Positions 18,781 through 27,581 of a DNA stretch of 64,000 nt are shown piece by piece. The notes under the pieces were generated by a model. The model did no database searches, was not told the DNA's origin, and saw only the letters and a program-made list of their open reading frames with translations. The position numbers were made by a program, and so were the translations under genes. Each line of letters opens with the position of its first letter. Within the stretch, counting starts at the first letter, position 1. This stretch comes from Pontibacter roseus DSM 17521 (GTDB lineage Bacteria; Bacteroidota; Bacteroidia; Cytophagales; Hymenobacteraceae), in contig NZ_KB890765.1 of assembly GCF_000373265.1 (NCBI RefSeq), positions 124,001 through 188,000 of the forward strand. The letters run 5' to 3'.

Positions 18781-21168
18781 ATGCACCGCTTACTCACCAT
18801 TTTCAGTGTACTCATGCTGCTGGCACACAGTACACTCGCTCAGGACATGGGCCGCATTGAAGGCCGCATTGTCTCGGAGCGCAACGAGCCCCTTTTAGGT
18901 ATAAGTGTGGCCTTGGAGGGCACCAGCCTCGGAACTACCACCGACGAGGAAGGAAAATACGTCATCCGGACGGTGACGCCAGGAAGCTATACCTTGGTCG
19001 CTAACAGCCTGGGCTATGCCACCGTCAAGAAGGACGTGGAGGTGAAGCCGGGCTCTACGGCGACGGTATACCTGCTGCTGCCCTCTATAGCTACTGACCT
19101 GAATGAGGTTGTCATCAACGCCAGCCACAGCGGCGAGTTCGTGCAGCCCATCGGCTCCACCGCCACCAAGATGGAGGCGCCACTCAAGTCGGTGCCGCAG
19201 TCGGTGCAGATTATCTCGCGCCGCGCCCTGGACCAGATGCAGGTGATTCGCCTGGACGATGCCATGCGTAATGTAAGCGGCGTGACCATGGAGACGGGCT
19301 TTGGTGGCCGCACGGACATCTTCCAGATTCGTGGCTTCCGCACCAGCACTGAGAGCATTTTCAAAAACGGCTTCCGCAACAGCGTGCGCACTTTCCGGGA
19401 GACGGCCAACATCCAGCAGATTGAGGTGATGAAAGGCCCAGCCTCCGTGCTGTACGGCGTGAGCGACCCAGGCGGTATGGTGAATATCACTACCAAAAAA
19501 CCAACCGCCTATACCTTCCAGGACATCCAGTTCACCGCCAACAGCTTCGGGCAAATTCGCCCGGCCATCGACCTGGGTGGCTCCTTCAACGAGAGCAAGA
19601 CCTTCAAGTATAGGCTGAACGCGGTGTATGAAAAAGGCGATACTTACCGCGACTTTGTGAGCACGGAGCGTTTCTTCATCGCGCCAGCCCTGACCTACGA
19701 TTTCTCTGACAGATCCTCCCTAACTGTCGAGGCGGAGTATCTGAATCATGACCAGGCATCAGACAGAGGTATAGTGGCCTTTAATGGCGTGATTGCCGAT
19801 GTGCCGACAGACCGTTCTATCGGGGAGCCGGACAACAAGGGGAAACACCAGAACCGGCTGGTGCAGTACAACCTGCAGCACCGCTTCAACGATATCTTCA
19901 GCGTACGCCACGCTTCCAGCTTCACTTACTCTTCGGAGGCCCGCAAAGTGGTGGAGGCCGCCAGCCTGCTGCGCAACGACCCGACCAACTCCAAGGTAAT
20001 CCGCCGCCTGCAGGACCAGTACAACTTTGAGCGCAACTTTGCTACGCAGAACGAGCTGTACGCCACCTTCAACACAGGTGCCAAGTTCGAGCACAAGACG
20101 GTGGTGGGTGTGGAACTGGCCAGGTCCATGTTCGACATCTGGTTCAACCGTGCCAGCTACGACACCCTCAATATTTTCAATCCCCAGTACAGCCGTCTGC
20201 CGAAGCCTACCGCCTTGAATTTTGGTGACAGCTACCGCGACAACACGAATCTGTATGGCGTATATGTGCAGGATTTCCTGTCCATCAACCAGCGCCTGAA
20301 GGTGCTGCTGGGTGCCCGCTACGACTTCTGGGACCTGGAGAAAGTGAGCGACAAGAAGAACAAGGACAACACCTTCTCTACCGTGACGACTACCCAGCGC
20401 CTCAAGTCCTTCAACCCAAGAGTAGGGGTGCTGTACGAGGTATATGGGCCGGTGTCAGTGTACGGCAACTGGTCCAAGGGCTTCCAGCCGGAGTTGGGCC
20501 TTGTGGCCGTGACCGATGGCAGCAACGGCGCGCCTATCGAAAGCGAGTCGCTGAAGCCGGTGACGTCTGATTTGCTGGAGGGTGGTTTCAAAGTGGGACT
20601 GCTAAACGATAAAATCAATGTGAAGGCTGCCTACTTCAACATCACGCGCAGCAATGTGCCGCTTCCTGACCGCCGAGGTGTGGCCGACCCAAGGTTCAGC
20701 GAGTTTTCAGAACAGGTGGGCGAGGTGCGCAGCGAAGGCATTGAGACTGACGTGACCGGTGAGTTGTTCCCGGGCCTGAACGTAATCGCCACCTACAGCT
20801 ACACCGATGCCCGCATCACCGAAGACATCGACGAGAAAAAAGTAGGAATCGCCTTTCGGGGCGTGAGTAAGCACAGCGGCAGCCTGTGGGCGACCTATGA
20901 GCTGCAGGCCGGTCTGTTGAAGGGACTTGGCTTCGGCGGTGGCTTCACCAGCTTCGGCGACCGGCCAGTGGACGCCACTGACAGCTTCCGCCTGCCGGGC
21001 TATACCCGCTACGATGCCACGCTGTACTATGACGTGAAGCGTTTCCATGCGGCGGTCAACCTGCGCAACCTCGCGGATGTGAGATACTATGACGGCTCCC
21101 AATCGAGCACAGCGATAATGCCGGGCGCACCACGCTCCGTTCAGGGAACAGTGGGCGTACGGTTCTAA
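18781..21168 (+). CDS. TonB-dependent siderophore receptor
   Basis: The 795-aa outer-membrane receptor has a signal peptide (MHRLLTIFSVLMLLAHSTLAQ). A carboxypeptidase-regulatory-like domain follows (about residues 26-105, GRIEGRIVSERNEPLLGISV). Then come a plug domain (about 125-235, with SVPQSVQIISRRALDQMQ and MKGPASVLYGVSDPGG) and a 22-strand barrel ending in RSVQGTVGVRF. The plug start and the phrase on the siderophore-receptor side (TKMEAPLKSVPQSV) mark the FhuA/FpvA-like siderophore class. It sits behind a promoter with two palindromes and directly before a PepSY membrane protein. The pair therefore looks like an iron-regulated uptake unit that moves a ferric siderophore across the outer membrane. 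The ligand is unknown. Confidence 0.93.
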   Translation: MHRLLTIFSVLMLLAHSTLAQDMGRIEGRIVSERNEPLLGISVALEGTSLGTTTDEEGKYVIRTVTPGSYTLVANSLGYATVKKDVEVKPGSTATVYLLLPSIATDLNEVVINASHSGEFVQPIGSTATKMEAPLKSVPQSVQIISRRALDQMQVIRLDDAMRNVSGVTMETGFGGRTDIFQIRGFRTSTESIFKNGFRNSVRTFRETANIQQIEVMKGPASVLYGVSDPGGMVNITTKKPTAYTFQDIQFTANSFGQIRPAIDLGGSFNESKTFKYRLNAVYEKGDTYRDFVSTERFFIAPALTYDFSDRSSLTVEAEYLNHDQASDRGIVAFNGVIADVPTDRSIGEPDNKGKHQNRLVQYNLQHRFNDIFSVRHASSFTYSSEARKVVEAASLLRNDPTNSKVIRRLQDQYNFERNFATQNELYATFNTGAKFEHKTVVGVELARSMFDIWFNRASYDTLNIFNPQYSRLPKPTALNFGDSYRDNTNLYGVYVQDFLSINQRLKVLLGARYDFWDLEKVSDKKNKDNTFSTVTTTQRLKSFNPRVGVLYEVYGPVSVYGNWSKGFQPELGLVAVTDGSNGAPIESESLKPVTSDLLEGGFKVGLLNDKINVKAAYFNITRSNVPLPDRRGVADPRFSEFSEQVGEVRSEGIETDVTGELFPGLNVIATYSYTDARITEDIDEKKVGIAFRGVSKHSGSLWATYELQAGLLKGLGFGGGFTSFGDRPVDATDSFRLPGYTRYDATLYYDVKRFHAAVNLRNLADVRYYDGSQSSTAIMPGAPRSVQGTVGVRF

Positions 21169-21193
21169 AGAAGAAAAATACATAAAAAGTAGC

Positions 21194-21232
21194 ATCGGCG
21201 GCTCTGCATCACCTGCAGGGTCGCCGATTTTA
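21194..21232 (+). terminator. Possible intercistronic hairpin
   Basis: Outer arms ATCGGCG/CGCCGAT enclose inner arms CTGCA/TGCAG, and a short T-tract follows. It lies between the receptor and the PepSY gene and could lower expression of the second gene relative to the first. Confidence 0.45.
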
Positions 21233-21243
21233 GGTATAGGTAT

Positions 21244-22377
21244 ATGCGCAAATTCATCCTCCAAGTGCACCTGTGGATTGGCCTAACGGCGGGGGCTGTT
21301 CTGGCCTTTGTAGGCATCACGGGCTCGCTCTACGTGTTCCAGCCGGAGCTGACGGTGGCGCTATACCCGGAACTCTACCAAGCAAGCCAACCGGAGGCGG
21401 CGCTGGTGGATGTGCGCACGGTGGTGCGGAACGCCGAGCAGCAGTTCGGGAAAGAGGTGACAAACATCCACTTTCCGCTGCGGGAATTGGAAAACTATAT
21501 CCTGAAAGTGAAGGGCAACAAGCAGTGGCTGTTCTTTGATGCCAGCACCGGGCTATACCTGGGGCAGATGGAAAAACGTCGCGGTCTGCTGGATGACATC
21601 CTGGATTTGCACCGTCACCTGACCATCGGCGATGCCGGTGCCTTTGTGACCGGTACCTGTTCTTTGCTGCTGGCTTTCGTGCTGGTTTCCTCGGGCCTGT
21701 TCCTGTGGCTGCCCAAGAAAAAGCGCAACCTCAAGGACGGCCTCCGACTCAAGCCCAATGCCTCTTTCAAACGCCGTAACTTTGATTTGCACAACGTGTT
21801 CGGGTTCTACTTCAGCATTCCGTTGTTTCTGGCTGCGGTTACGGGTGCCTACTTCACGTTCCAGGAAGAGACACAGCAGGTGGTGGATACCCTGACGCTG
21901 GCGCAGGAGCCTACTCCCTATGTCAAAGAATTGAAGTCCCGTTACCAGGCAAGCGTCCCTTCCCTCGACATCTACCAGGCCCTCGACCGGATGGACCAGC
22001 TATACCCTGGGTACCGGCCACGCACCGTGGTGCTCGCCCCTGACAGCCTGGCCACCGTGAACCTGACATACATGGCATCAGCTGAGTTGGAGGCAGGGCC
22101 TCAGAACAGGCCCATGGTATACCTGGACCAGTACACGGGCAGCAGGGTGTATGACTACAATCCAGAAACAGCTCCCATTGGTCGCAAAATAACCCGCAAC
22201 TGGTTCGTGCCTATACACTTTGGCGAGGTGGGGGGCTGGCTGACCCGCATTCTGTGGTTTTTCCTGGGGTTGGTGCCGGCCATGCTGTGGGTGACCGGAA
22301 TTATCATCTGGATGGGGAGGGGCAAAAAGAAGAAACGGAAGGGTTACGTGCTGACGGGAAAAGACGCCGTAGCCTGA
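21244..22377 (+). CDS. PepSY-associated transmembrane protein (siderophore-linked inner-membrane protein)
   Basis: The 377-aa inner-membrane protein has four hydrophobic segments (about residues 7-29, 132-156, 185-206 and 331-353). Between them are PepSY-type periplasmic regions. Features of the PepSY_TM family are the N-terminal HLWIGLTAGAVLAFVGITGS with its conserved His, the DLHRHLTIGDAG motif, the DLHNVFGFYFSIPLFL segment and the C-terminal PIHFGEVGG. Members next to TonB siderophore receptors are thought to reduce or release iron in the periplasm. It starts 75 bases after the receptor and is probably cotranscribed with it. Confidence 0.85.
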   Translation: MRKFILQVHLWIGLTAGAVLAFVGITGSLYVFQPELTVALYPELYQASQPEAALVDVRTVVRNAEQQFGKEVTNIHFPLRELENYILKVKGNKQWLFFDASTGLYLGQMEKRRGLLDDILDLHRHLTIGDAGAFVTGTCSLLLAFVLVSSGLFLWLPKKKRNLKDGLRLKPNASFKRRNFDLHNVFGFYFSIPLFLAAVTGAYFTFQEETQQVVDTLTLAQEPTPYVKELKSRYQASVPSLDIYQALDRMDQLYPGYRPRTVVLAPDSLATVNLTYMASAELEAGPQNRPMVYLDQYTGSRVYDYNPETAPIGRKITRNWFVPIHFGEVGGWLTRILWFFLGLVPAMLWVTGIIIWMGRGKKKKRKGYVLTGKDAVA

Positions 22378-22742
22378 CCTAGAATGGCCGACTGCAGGCA
22401 CAACCGACAGAATATTCCATTATGGAAATTGGCGTCTCTTCTAAAGCGCAATAAAATAATAACTTCATAATTTCAGTGCTAAATAGTAGATTTGCATCGT
22501 CAATTTCGATGTACGTCCAAGCAATTGGATGCGCAGTAGGTGGAGAGCCACATCCATGTATGCGCAGTCAAGTCGGCAAGGAATGAACATAATATTGAAA
22601 TTATCTGTTATTGGGAAATCCTGAACTGCCGGGCCTACTGATTTCAGACTTTGAAAGGAGCAGCCGGCACGACAGCTAGTCCTGTTCCAGTTGTAAAAAC
22701 CTCTAAAGAAAAATGCTACATTGTATGGGTGAAGTGTCCGAA
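22378..22742. other. Non-coding spacer before the response regulator
   Basis: No convincing gene is seen. A TAGATTTG box at 22487-22494 matches the -7 consensus on the plus strand, but no TTTG lies 19-21 bases upstream. If used, it gives a long leader of about 240 bases before the regulator. No clear repeat or RNA motif was recognised. Confidence 0.4.
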
Positions 22743-23171
22743 ATGCTTGATTTAGTGTTGTTGATTGATGATGACGATACCACGAATTACCTGAACAAAC
22801 GCCTGCTGAACGATATGCAGGTAGCCCGGGAAATCATGGTGATGAACAACGGCAAGGAAGCGCTCGACTACCTGTCTAAGGCCTGCGGCGATTCCCGGGA
22901 CGCATCCTACAAATGCCCCGACTTAATTTTCCTGGATATCAAGATGCCGGTGATGGATGGCTTCGAGTTTCTGGCCGAGTACCAGCAACTGGGCCTGGAT
23001 TCAGGTGATTACGTCATCATCCTGATGCTGACTTCATCGGCTAGCTTCTATGACCTCGAGCGGCTCAAGAGCTTCAAAAAGGTGAAGAAGCACTACTCTA
23101 AGGCACTGACCGCGCATGATGTGAAGGAAATACTGCGTGATTACTTCAAGAACCGCGTAAAACCCAACTAA
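22743..23171 (+). CDS. Single-domain response regulator (CheY-like)
   Basis: From the ATG at 22743 (MLDLVLLIDDDD) the protein is about 142 aa and consists of a receiver domain only. The acidic pocket is IDDDD (residues 8-12), the phosphoacceptor is Asp65 in FLDIKMPVMDG, the switch residue region is MLTSSAS, and the Lys of the last strand is in HYSKA. Starts at 22713 and 22725 are also in frame but add non-typical residues. With no output domain it would work by protein contact. It faces the stressosome operon with a kinase, with only a hairpin between the two stops, so it may be that kinase's partner. Confidence 0.85.
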   Translation: MLDLVLLIDDDDTTNYLNKRLLNDMQVAREIMVMNNGKEALDYLSKACGDSRDASYKCPDLIFLDIKMPVMDGFEFLAEYQQLGLDSGDYVIILMLTSSASFYDLERLKSFKKVKKHYSKALTAHDVKEILRDYFKNRVKPN

Positions 23172-23190
23172 GAAACAGACCAAAGATTAC

Positions 23191-23225
23191 AAAGCCTGCC
23201 TTCTGCGAAGAGAGCAGGCTTTTTT
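23191..23225. terminator. Hairpin terminator between converging genes
   Basis: AAAGCCTGC and its complement form a 9-bp stem with a 14-base loop, followed by a T-tract. It serves the response regulator. Its end touches the stop codon of the kinase gene. Confidence 0.75.
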
Positions 23226-24595
23226 CATTGCTCTGCGTCCTTTTCCTGTACCAGTTCCTCAGCAGGCCAGGTGAAGACGAAGCGGGAACCACGTCCCACT
23301 GATTCCACCCATACCTGGCCGCCTTTCTCCTCCAATACCCGTTTCACGATGGCAAGGCCCAGCCCGGAACTGTCAGGCCTGGCGTAGCTTTGCCCCAGAG
23401 ACTCATAGGCTATGAATATCTGCTGCTGGTCCTCGACTGATATACCCGGGCCGTCGTCTTGTACCGCAAACAGCAGGTGCTGCGGGTGATGCTCATAGAA
23501 TACCTGTATGCGCGCCTCCTGTGGCCTGTCGTGGTACTTGACGGCGTTACCAATCAGGTTGCTGAAAATCTGGAACAGGTATATGTCCTGCGTGTACAGC
23601 ATAGGCAGCTCGTCGGGCAACGACACCTCGAACCCTTGGGGTATAGAAAGAGACTCCAGCACCCTGTGCAGCGTGTCCCGCACGTCTACCAACTGCTTTC
23701 GGAGGTTATGGTGACCTGCCAGGGAGTAGGCCAGTATACCTGTAATGAGGCGGTCCATTTTATTTGCCTGCTCACGCAGCATGGGCAGGAGCGAGATGGC
23801 GTCCTCCTCGTCCTTCGCCTCCAGCCGTGCCTCAATGAGGTTGGCCAGGCCGTTGATGTTCTGCAGGGGCGCGCGCAGGTCATGGGACACGGTATGGGCG
23901 AAGGCATCCAAATCGGCGTTCACCTTCTGCAGCAACTGGTTCTTCCGCTCCCGCTCCTCCGACAGCGATTGTATCTCGGTGTTAGACTGCTGCAACTGCA
24001 GGTTCAGGCGCCTGATTTCCTGCAACTGCTGCTCCGCCTCCAGGTTGCGCAGGCGCAGTTGCTCCAGCAACTCCAGTTGCTTCATGTACTGCTTCTTTAT
24101 CTCCTCGTAAGGCGATACGTCCTCCTCGTTGTTGAACTCCTGCATCCAGTGCTCCTGCACCGCCCGGGTGATGGTGGGGCTCTGGGCGGGTATACGTTTC
24201 CGAAGGATGACGGTGGTGCCTTTCTCGCTCTCGGTCTTTATCTCGAAAAAGTCGACCAGTTTGCGGGAGTTGATGATGCCGAGGCCCCTGCCTGGGATGT
24301 TGCTGGCGAAGCTGGCGCGGCTGTAGATATAATCTAGGTTGCCGATGCCCCGGCCCCGGTCCGTCACGTTTGCCTCCAGGTAGTTGTAGCCTTTCTCACT
24401 GATGATGCTGAACTGGATGCTGCCGTTGCCCACATGCTCCACCACGTTGCGGCAAATCTCGGAGACAGCCGTGGCAAACTTGGTCTGCCCGGCTGCGGCC
24501 AGACCCGTTTTCTCTGACAGCTGCATGGCCCTTTTGTAGGCAAGCACTACATCCAGTTCATTGGCGATGTTGATTTTGAGGATGCTACGTGACAT
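23225..24595 (-). CDS. Histidine kinase with an N-terminal anti-sigma-type ATPase domain
   Basis: From MSRSILKINIANELDVV (24595) the protein has 456 aa. The upstream in-frame extension overlaps the previous gene and is atypical. Residues 1-135 form an RsbT/RsbW-type HATPase (N-box SEICRNVVEHV, then DRGRGIGN and GRGLGI). Residues 165-228 are coiled coil. Residues 228-290 carry the HisKA box with phosphoacceptor His238 (HTVSHDLRAPLQN). The last 110 residues are a second HATPase (NLIGNAVKYHD, DDGPGIS, GLGLAIVKRV). No sensor or membrane segment is present, so input must come from the cytoplasm, probably through the ATPase-like N-terminus. The gene is last in a stressosome operon, four bases after the previous gene. 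Confidence 0.9.
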   Translation of the reverse strand: MSRSILKINIANELDVVLAYKRAMQLSEKTGLAAAGQTKFATAVSEICRNVVEHVGNGSIQFSIISEKGYNYLEANVTDRGRGIGNLDYIYSRASFASNIPGRGLGIINSRKLVDFFEIKTESEKGTTVILRKRIPAQSPTITRAVQEHWMQEFNNEEDVSPYEEIKKQYMKQLELLEQLRLRNLEAEQQLQEIRRLNLQLQQSNTEIQSLSEERERKNQLLQKVNADLDAFAHTVSHDLRAPLQNINGLANLIEARLEAKDEEDAISLLPMLREQANKMDRLITGILAYSLAGHHNLRKQLVDVRDTLHRVLESLSIPQGFEVSLPDELPMLYTQDIYLFQIFSNLIGNAVKYHDRPQEARIQVFYEHHPQHLLFAVQDDGPGISVEDQQQIFIAYESLGQSYARPDSSGLGLAIVKRVLEEKGGQVWVESVGRGSRFVFTWPAEELVQEKDAEQ

Positions 24596-24599
24596 GGGC

Positions 24600-25637
24600 T
24601 TAGAGTTTGGCTTTACAAACCAATACGAGGGTATCGTCGGTATGGCGGCTGTAGTCTTTGAATAAAACCGCTGCAATGGTGGTGGCCATGTGACGGTGCA
24701 GATTGGGGTATTTCGATAAGTCCCAGCGCGGCTTCAGCCCGTCAGAGTGCACGATGAGCAGGTTGTTACGGGTCCAGTCCATGGTCTGGTTGCTGAAGGA
24801 GCCCGGTACGTTGTGGCCCAGTATGCCGTTGTAGGAGATGATGTTCTTGTAAGGCGACCCGCCGGTGTAGTTGTCGTTGGTGTACATTTTGCCGGCTATG
24901 TTGCCGATGCCGCAATACGTGATTTTGTTGCGGCGGGTGTCGATGAACGCGACAAAGCCTACCGCACCACGCGAGCGCTTGATGGCGGCATGTATGGTGC
25001 GAAGGGCGCTGGCTGGGTCGCTTTCGGGTTGGTTGCAGAATGTGTCCACGGCCAGCTGCGCTGCCTCCTGCGCATGGGAGCCATGGCCCAGGCCATCGAG
25101 CGCGAGCAGGTATACGCCATGTTCTTGGTGTATCACGGCGTAGCCGTCACCACAGTCCACCTCCTTGGGCTTGGGTACCATGATGTTGCCGATTTCGTAA
25201 TGCCGAGAGGAGGGAGGGGCAGTCGCTTTGCTGCCTTTGAAGACCTGCGACACAATGACGGTACCCACCTGAGGATGCGAGTACAGGTCAAATACGTCAG
25301 ACTGCCGTTTGATGGCTCCCAGGCCTTCTCCGGCCGAGCCGAAGGTGGATACGCCATCCTCCAGCATACGGTCCGGGTCTTTCATGCCTGGGCCGTTGTC
25401 AAAGCATATGATTTCTATACCTCTGATGGGCTTGCCGATGGCTTTCACCAGCAGCTCGCCGCCCTGCGGAGAGTACTTGGCCAGGTTGGTGAGCAGCTCC
25501 GACACGATGATGTTGACTTTGCCCACCTCTGTGGTAGACAGGGCAAAACTCTCGGCCAACCGGGTAATGTCTTTCTTGGTCAGGCTGGCAAAGCTACGGT
25601 CAGGTATGGTGAAGCGGTGGTGCTGGTTAACGTCCAT
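24600..25637 (-). CDS. Fusion of RsbT-like ATPase and RsbX/SpoIIE-type PP2C phosphatase
   Basis: Residues 1-130 are an anti-sigma-type ATPase (N-box VSELLTNLAKYSP, FDNGPGM, GEGLGAIKR). Residues 145-345 are a PP2C-like phosphatase of the RsbX/SpoIIE class, with metal-binding acidic motifs in LALDGLGHGSHAQEAA and VHSDGLKPRWD and a final DDTLVLVCK. In stressosomes RsbX removes phosphate from RsbS and RsbR and resets the complex, and this gene would supply that activity in cis with a kinase-like domain. It overlaps the RsbT gene by 11 bases. Confidence 0.88.
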   Translation of the reverse strand: MDVNQHHRFTIPDRSFASLTKKDITRLAESFALSTTEVGKVNIIVSELLTNLAKYSPQGGELLVKAIGKPIRGIEIICFDNGPGMKDPDRMLEDGVSTFGSAGEGLGAIKRQSDVFDLYSHPQVGTVIVSQVFKGSKATAPPSSRHYEIGNIMVPKPKEVDCGDGYAVIHQEHGVYLLALDGLGHGSHAQEAAQLAVDTFCNQPESDPASALRTIHAAIKRSRGAVGFVAFIDTRRNKITYCGIGNIAGKMYTNDNYTGGSPYKNIISYNGILGHNVPGSFSNQTMDWTRNNLLIVHSDGLKPRWDLSKYPNLHRHMATTIAAVLFKDYSRHTDDTLVLVCKAKL

Positions 25638-26040
25638 GTTTCCAGTGGATGACAGTGACAGTGGTGCCCTGGCCAGGCTGGCTCTTTAAGTCAAACTCGT
25701 TTACGAGCCTTTTGGCACCAGGCAAGCCTAGGCCCAGGCTCCTGCCAGTTGAGTAGCCGTCCTTCATGGCCAGTGACAGGTCTGGTATACCTGGACCCTG
25801 GTCTGCGAAGGTTAAACGTACGCCGGTTTTCGCGTTGTTGCTGATGATTTCCAGAATAACTTTGCCGCCGTTGGCATACTTGAGCATGTTGCGCACTAGT
25901 TCGCTGGCGGCCGTGATGAGCTTGGTCTGGTTCACTACACTCATCCCTATTTTGGTACTGAACTCCCGTACCCGGTTCCTGAAAGGGACTACGTCCTGCT
26001 CCCGCACGATTTCCATCGTGTCCTTAGTCATTACGATCAT
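25627..26040 (-). CDS. rsbT: Serine-protein kinase RsbT (stressosome switch)
   Basis: RsbT phosphorylates RsbS and RsbR and, when released, activates a downstream partner. The 137-aa single HATPase has the N-box ASELVRNMLKYANGG, the FADQGPGIP G1 motif and the TGRSLGLGLPGAKRLV lid, all typical. An in-frame ATG three codons later (26031, MTKDTMEIV) is also possible. It overlaps rsbS by 17 bases and the next gene by 11, so the set is tightly coupled. Confidence 0.93.
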   Translation of the reverse strand: MIVMTKDTMEIVREQDVVPFRNRVREFSTKIGMSVVNQTKLITAASELVRNMLKYANGGKVILEIISNNAKTGVRLTFADQGPGIPDLSLAMKDGYSTGRSLGLGLPGAKRLVNEFDLKSQPGQGTTVTVIHWKHGR

Positions 26041-26431
26041 CCTGATCTTCCTCGTCTTCCTCCTGCTCCAGGTTAGTGTCCATTTTGCTGTTCAACAATT
26101 CCATCCCTTTCTCAACGTTCAGGGCCGTGTATACGCCCTGCAGGGTGAGGCCCAACTCTACCAGTGTGATGGCCACGGCAGGCTGCATGCCCACTACCAC
26201 CGTCTCGGCGTCCATGATGCGGGACATGGAGGCGATGTTACCCAATATGCGGCCCATGAAAGAATCGACGATGCTTACTGCCGAGATGTCAATGAGAACA
26301 CCCCGCGCACCCGTCTGGCTCACCATGCTGATGAGGTCATTCTCCAAAGTGAGGGCAAGCCTGTCGTAGAGGTCAACCTGTATTGTCACCAACAGGAAAT
26401 GCCCCATTTTCAGAATCGGTATTCTATCCAT
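26024..26431 (-). CDS. rsbS: Stressosome scaffold STAS protein RsbS
   Basis: The 135-aa protein is a single STAS domain. The phosphoacceptor equivalent to Ser59 of Bacillus subtilis RsbS is Ser57 in SIVDSFMGR. The family block GARGVLIDIS precedes it, and GMQPAVAITLVELG follows. The last 20 residues are an unusual acidic tail of Glu and Asp (EQEEDEEDQDDRND), which overlaps the start of rsbT at DNA level. Confidence 0.93.
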   Translation of the reverse strand: MDRIPILKMGHFLLVTIQVDLYDRLALTLENDLISMVSQTGARGVLIDISAVSIVDSFMGRILGNIASMSRIMDAETVVVGMQPAVAITLVELGLTLQGVYTALNVEKGMELLNSKMDTNLEQEEDEEDQDDRND

Positions 26432-26433
26432 AC

Positions 26434-27306
26434 TTATCTTGTGCCTCTCAGTCCCACGTTTTTGTCTATTCTTCTTACTTCCACATTGGTCATGCTGAAG
26501 GCAAGCTGCAAGGCGCTGGCAAGGGTTGCCTTCGTCTTGATGTTAGACAGGTCTATACCTAGGTGAACGATGGTCTGCGCTATCTCGGCGCGTATGCCGC
26601 TGATGATACATTCGGCTCCCATGAGGCGGGTAGCGCTCACTGTTTTGATAAGGTGCTGGGCCACAAGCGAGTCAACGGCCGGTACGCCGGATATGTCCAG
26701 TATGGCGATGTTGCTTCCTGTGTTCACAATCTCCTGCAGCAGGTTTTCCATCACAACCTGGGTGCGGGCGCTATCAAGCGTTCCGATGATAGGCAATGCC
26801 AATATGCCGTTCCAAACGCGGATGACAGGGGTGGATATTTCGCTTATCTCATCGGTCTGGCGCAGGATAACCTCTTCGCGGCCCTTGATGAAGGTCTCAA
26901 ACGTAACGATGCTCAGGTTGTCGAGCAGCGTGTTGATGGAGGTGCTTTCTTTGTAAAGTGTGATGTAATCGTCGGAGCGCTCCTGCTCCAGAACCTCTAC
27001 CACGGCTTTCTTGAGGCTGAGGACATATTGGGCTGTCTCTCTTGGGCTGAATCCCTGGCGCGCACGCGTGATGGAGATATCGCGGAGGGTATCCGTGATT
27101 GTCTCATACTCGGTGGCATAGATGTCATCAAAGTTTCCTGTGGCGATGGCACGCAGCAGCGCGTCCAGCATTTCTTCTGACTGGCGAAGCAGTTCGTCAT
27201 TCGTCATCAAATCATCACGCAATCCTGCATCTGATAGTTGGTTCTGCATCCACTTTTCCAGGATGTCTTTTCTTCTCTTTTGTAGTACTTGTGCCGTAGT
27301 GTTCAT
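26434..27306 (-). CDS. rsbR: Stressosome sensor RsbR with RsbRD-type N-terminal domain
   Basis: Residues 1-150 form an all-helical RsbRD_N-type sensor domain and 157-275 a STAS domain. The two phosphoacceptors known from RsbRA (Thr171, Thr205) correspond to Ser213 (VPAVDSLVAQH) and Thr245 (IRAEIAQTIVHLG). The replacement of the first Thr by Ser keeps it phosphorylatable. It is the first gene of the operon and starts two bases before rsbS. A minus-strand TACGTTTG box at 27315-27322 matches the -7 consensus but would leave a leader of only a few bases. The signal it senses is unknown. Confidence 0.9.
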   Translation of the reverse strand: MNTTAQVLQKRRKDILEKWMQNQLSDAGLRDDLMTNDELLRQSEEMLDALLRAIATGNFDDIYATEYETITDTLRDISITRARQGFSPRETAQYVLSLKKAVVEVLEQERSDDYITLYKESTSINTLLDNLSIVTFETFIKGREEVILRQTDEISEISTPVIRVWNGILALPIIGTLDSARTQVVMENLLQEIVNTGSNIAILDISGVPAVDSLVAQHLIKTVSATRLMGAECIISGIRAEIAQTIVHLGIDLSNIKTKATLASALQLAFSMTNVEVRRIDKNVGLRGTR

Positions 27307-27581
27307 GGTAGAACCAAACGTAGCTCGTCAGTTGTTTGTTGTTGATGGATTATGGAATGTGACGCAAAATGTGGCAGGCTGCGGCCTCTTATACCTGAGC
27401 CCATCCGCTAAGTTACATAAACCATATTATATATGGCTGCTAATTTTGAAGGGACTGGTTTAGCGGAGGCGGTATACCCTCTTGGCGGGGTTGCGGGAGT
27501 GCACCGGCCGTTTGGAATCACGTATACCTTTGGCAACAGGTGCTTCGGATGGACCTGTTCTGAAACCAAACAAATTTGCGC

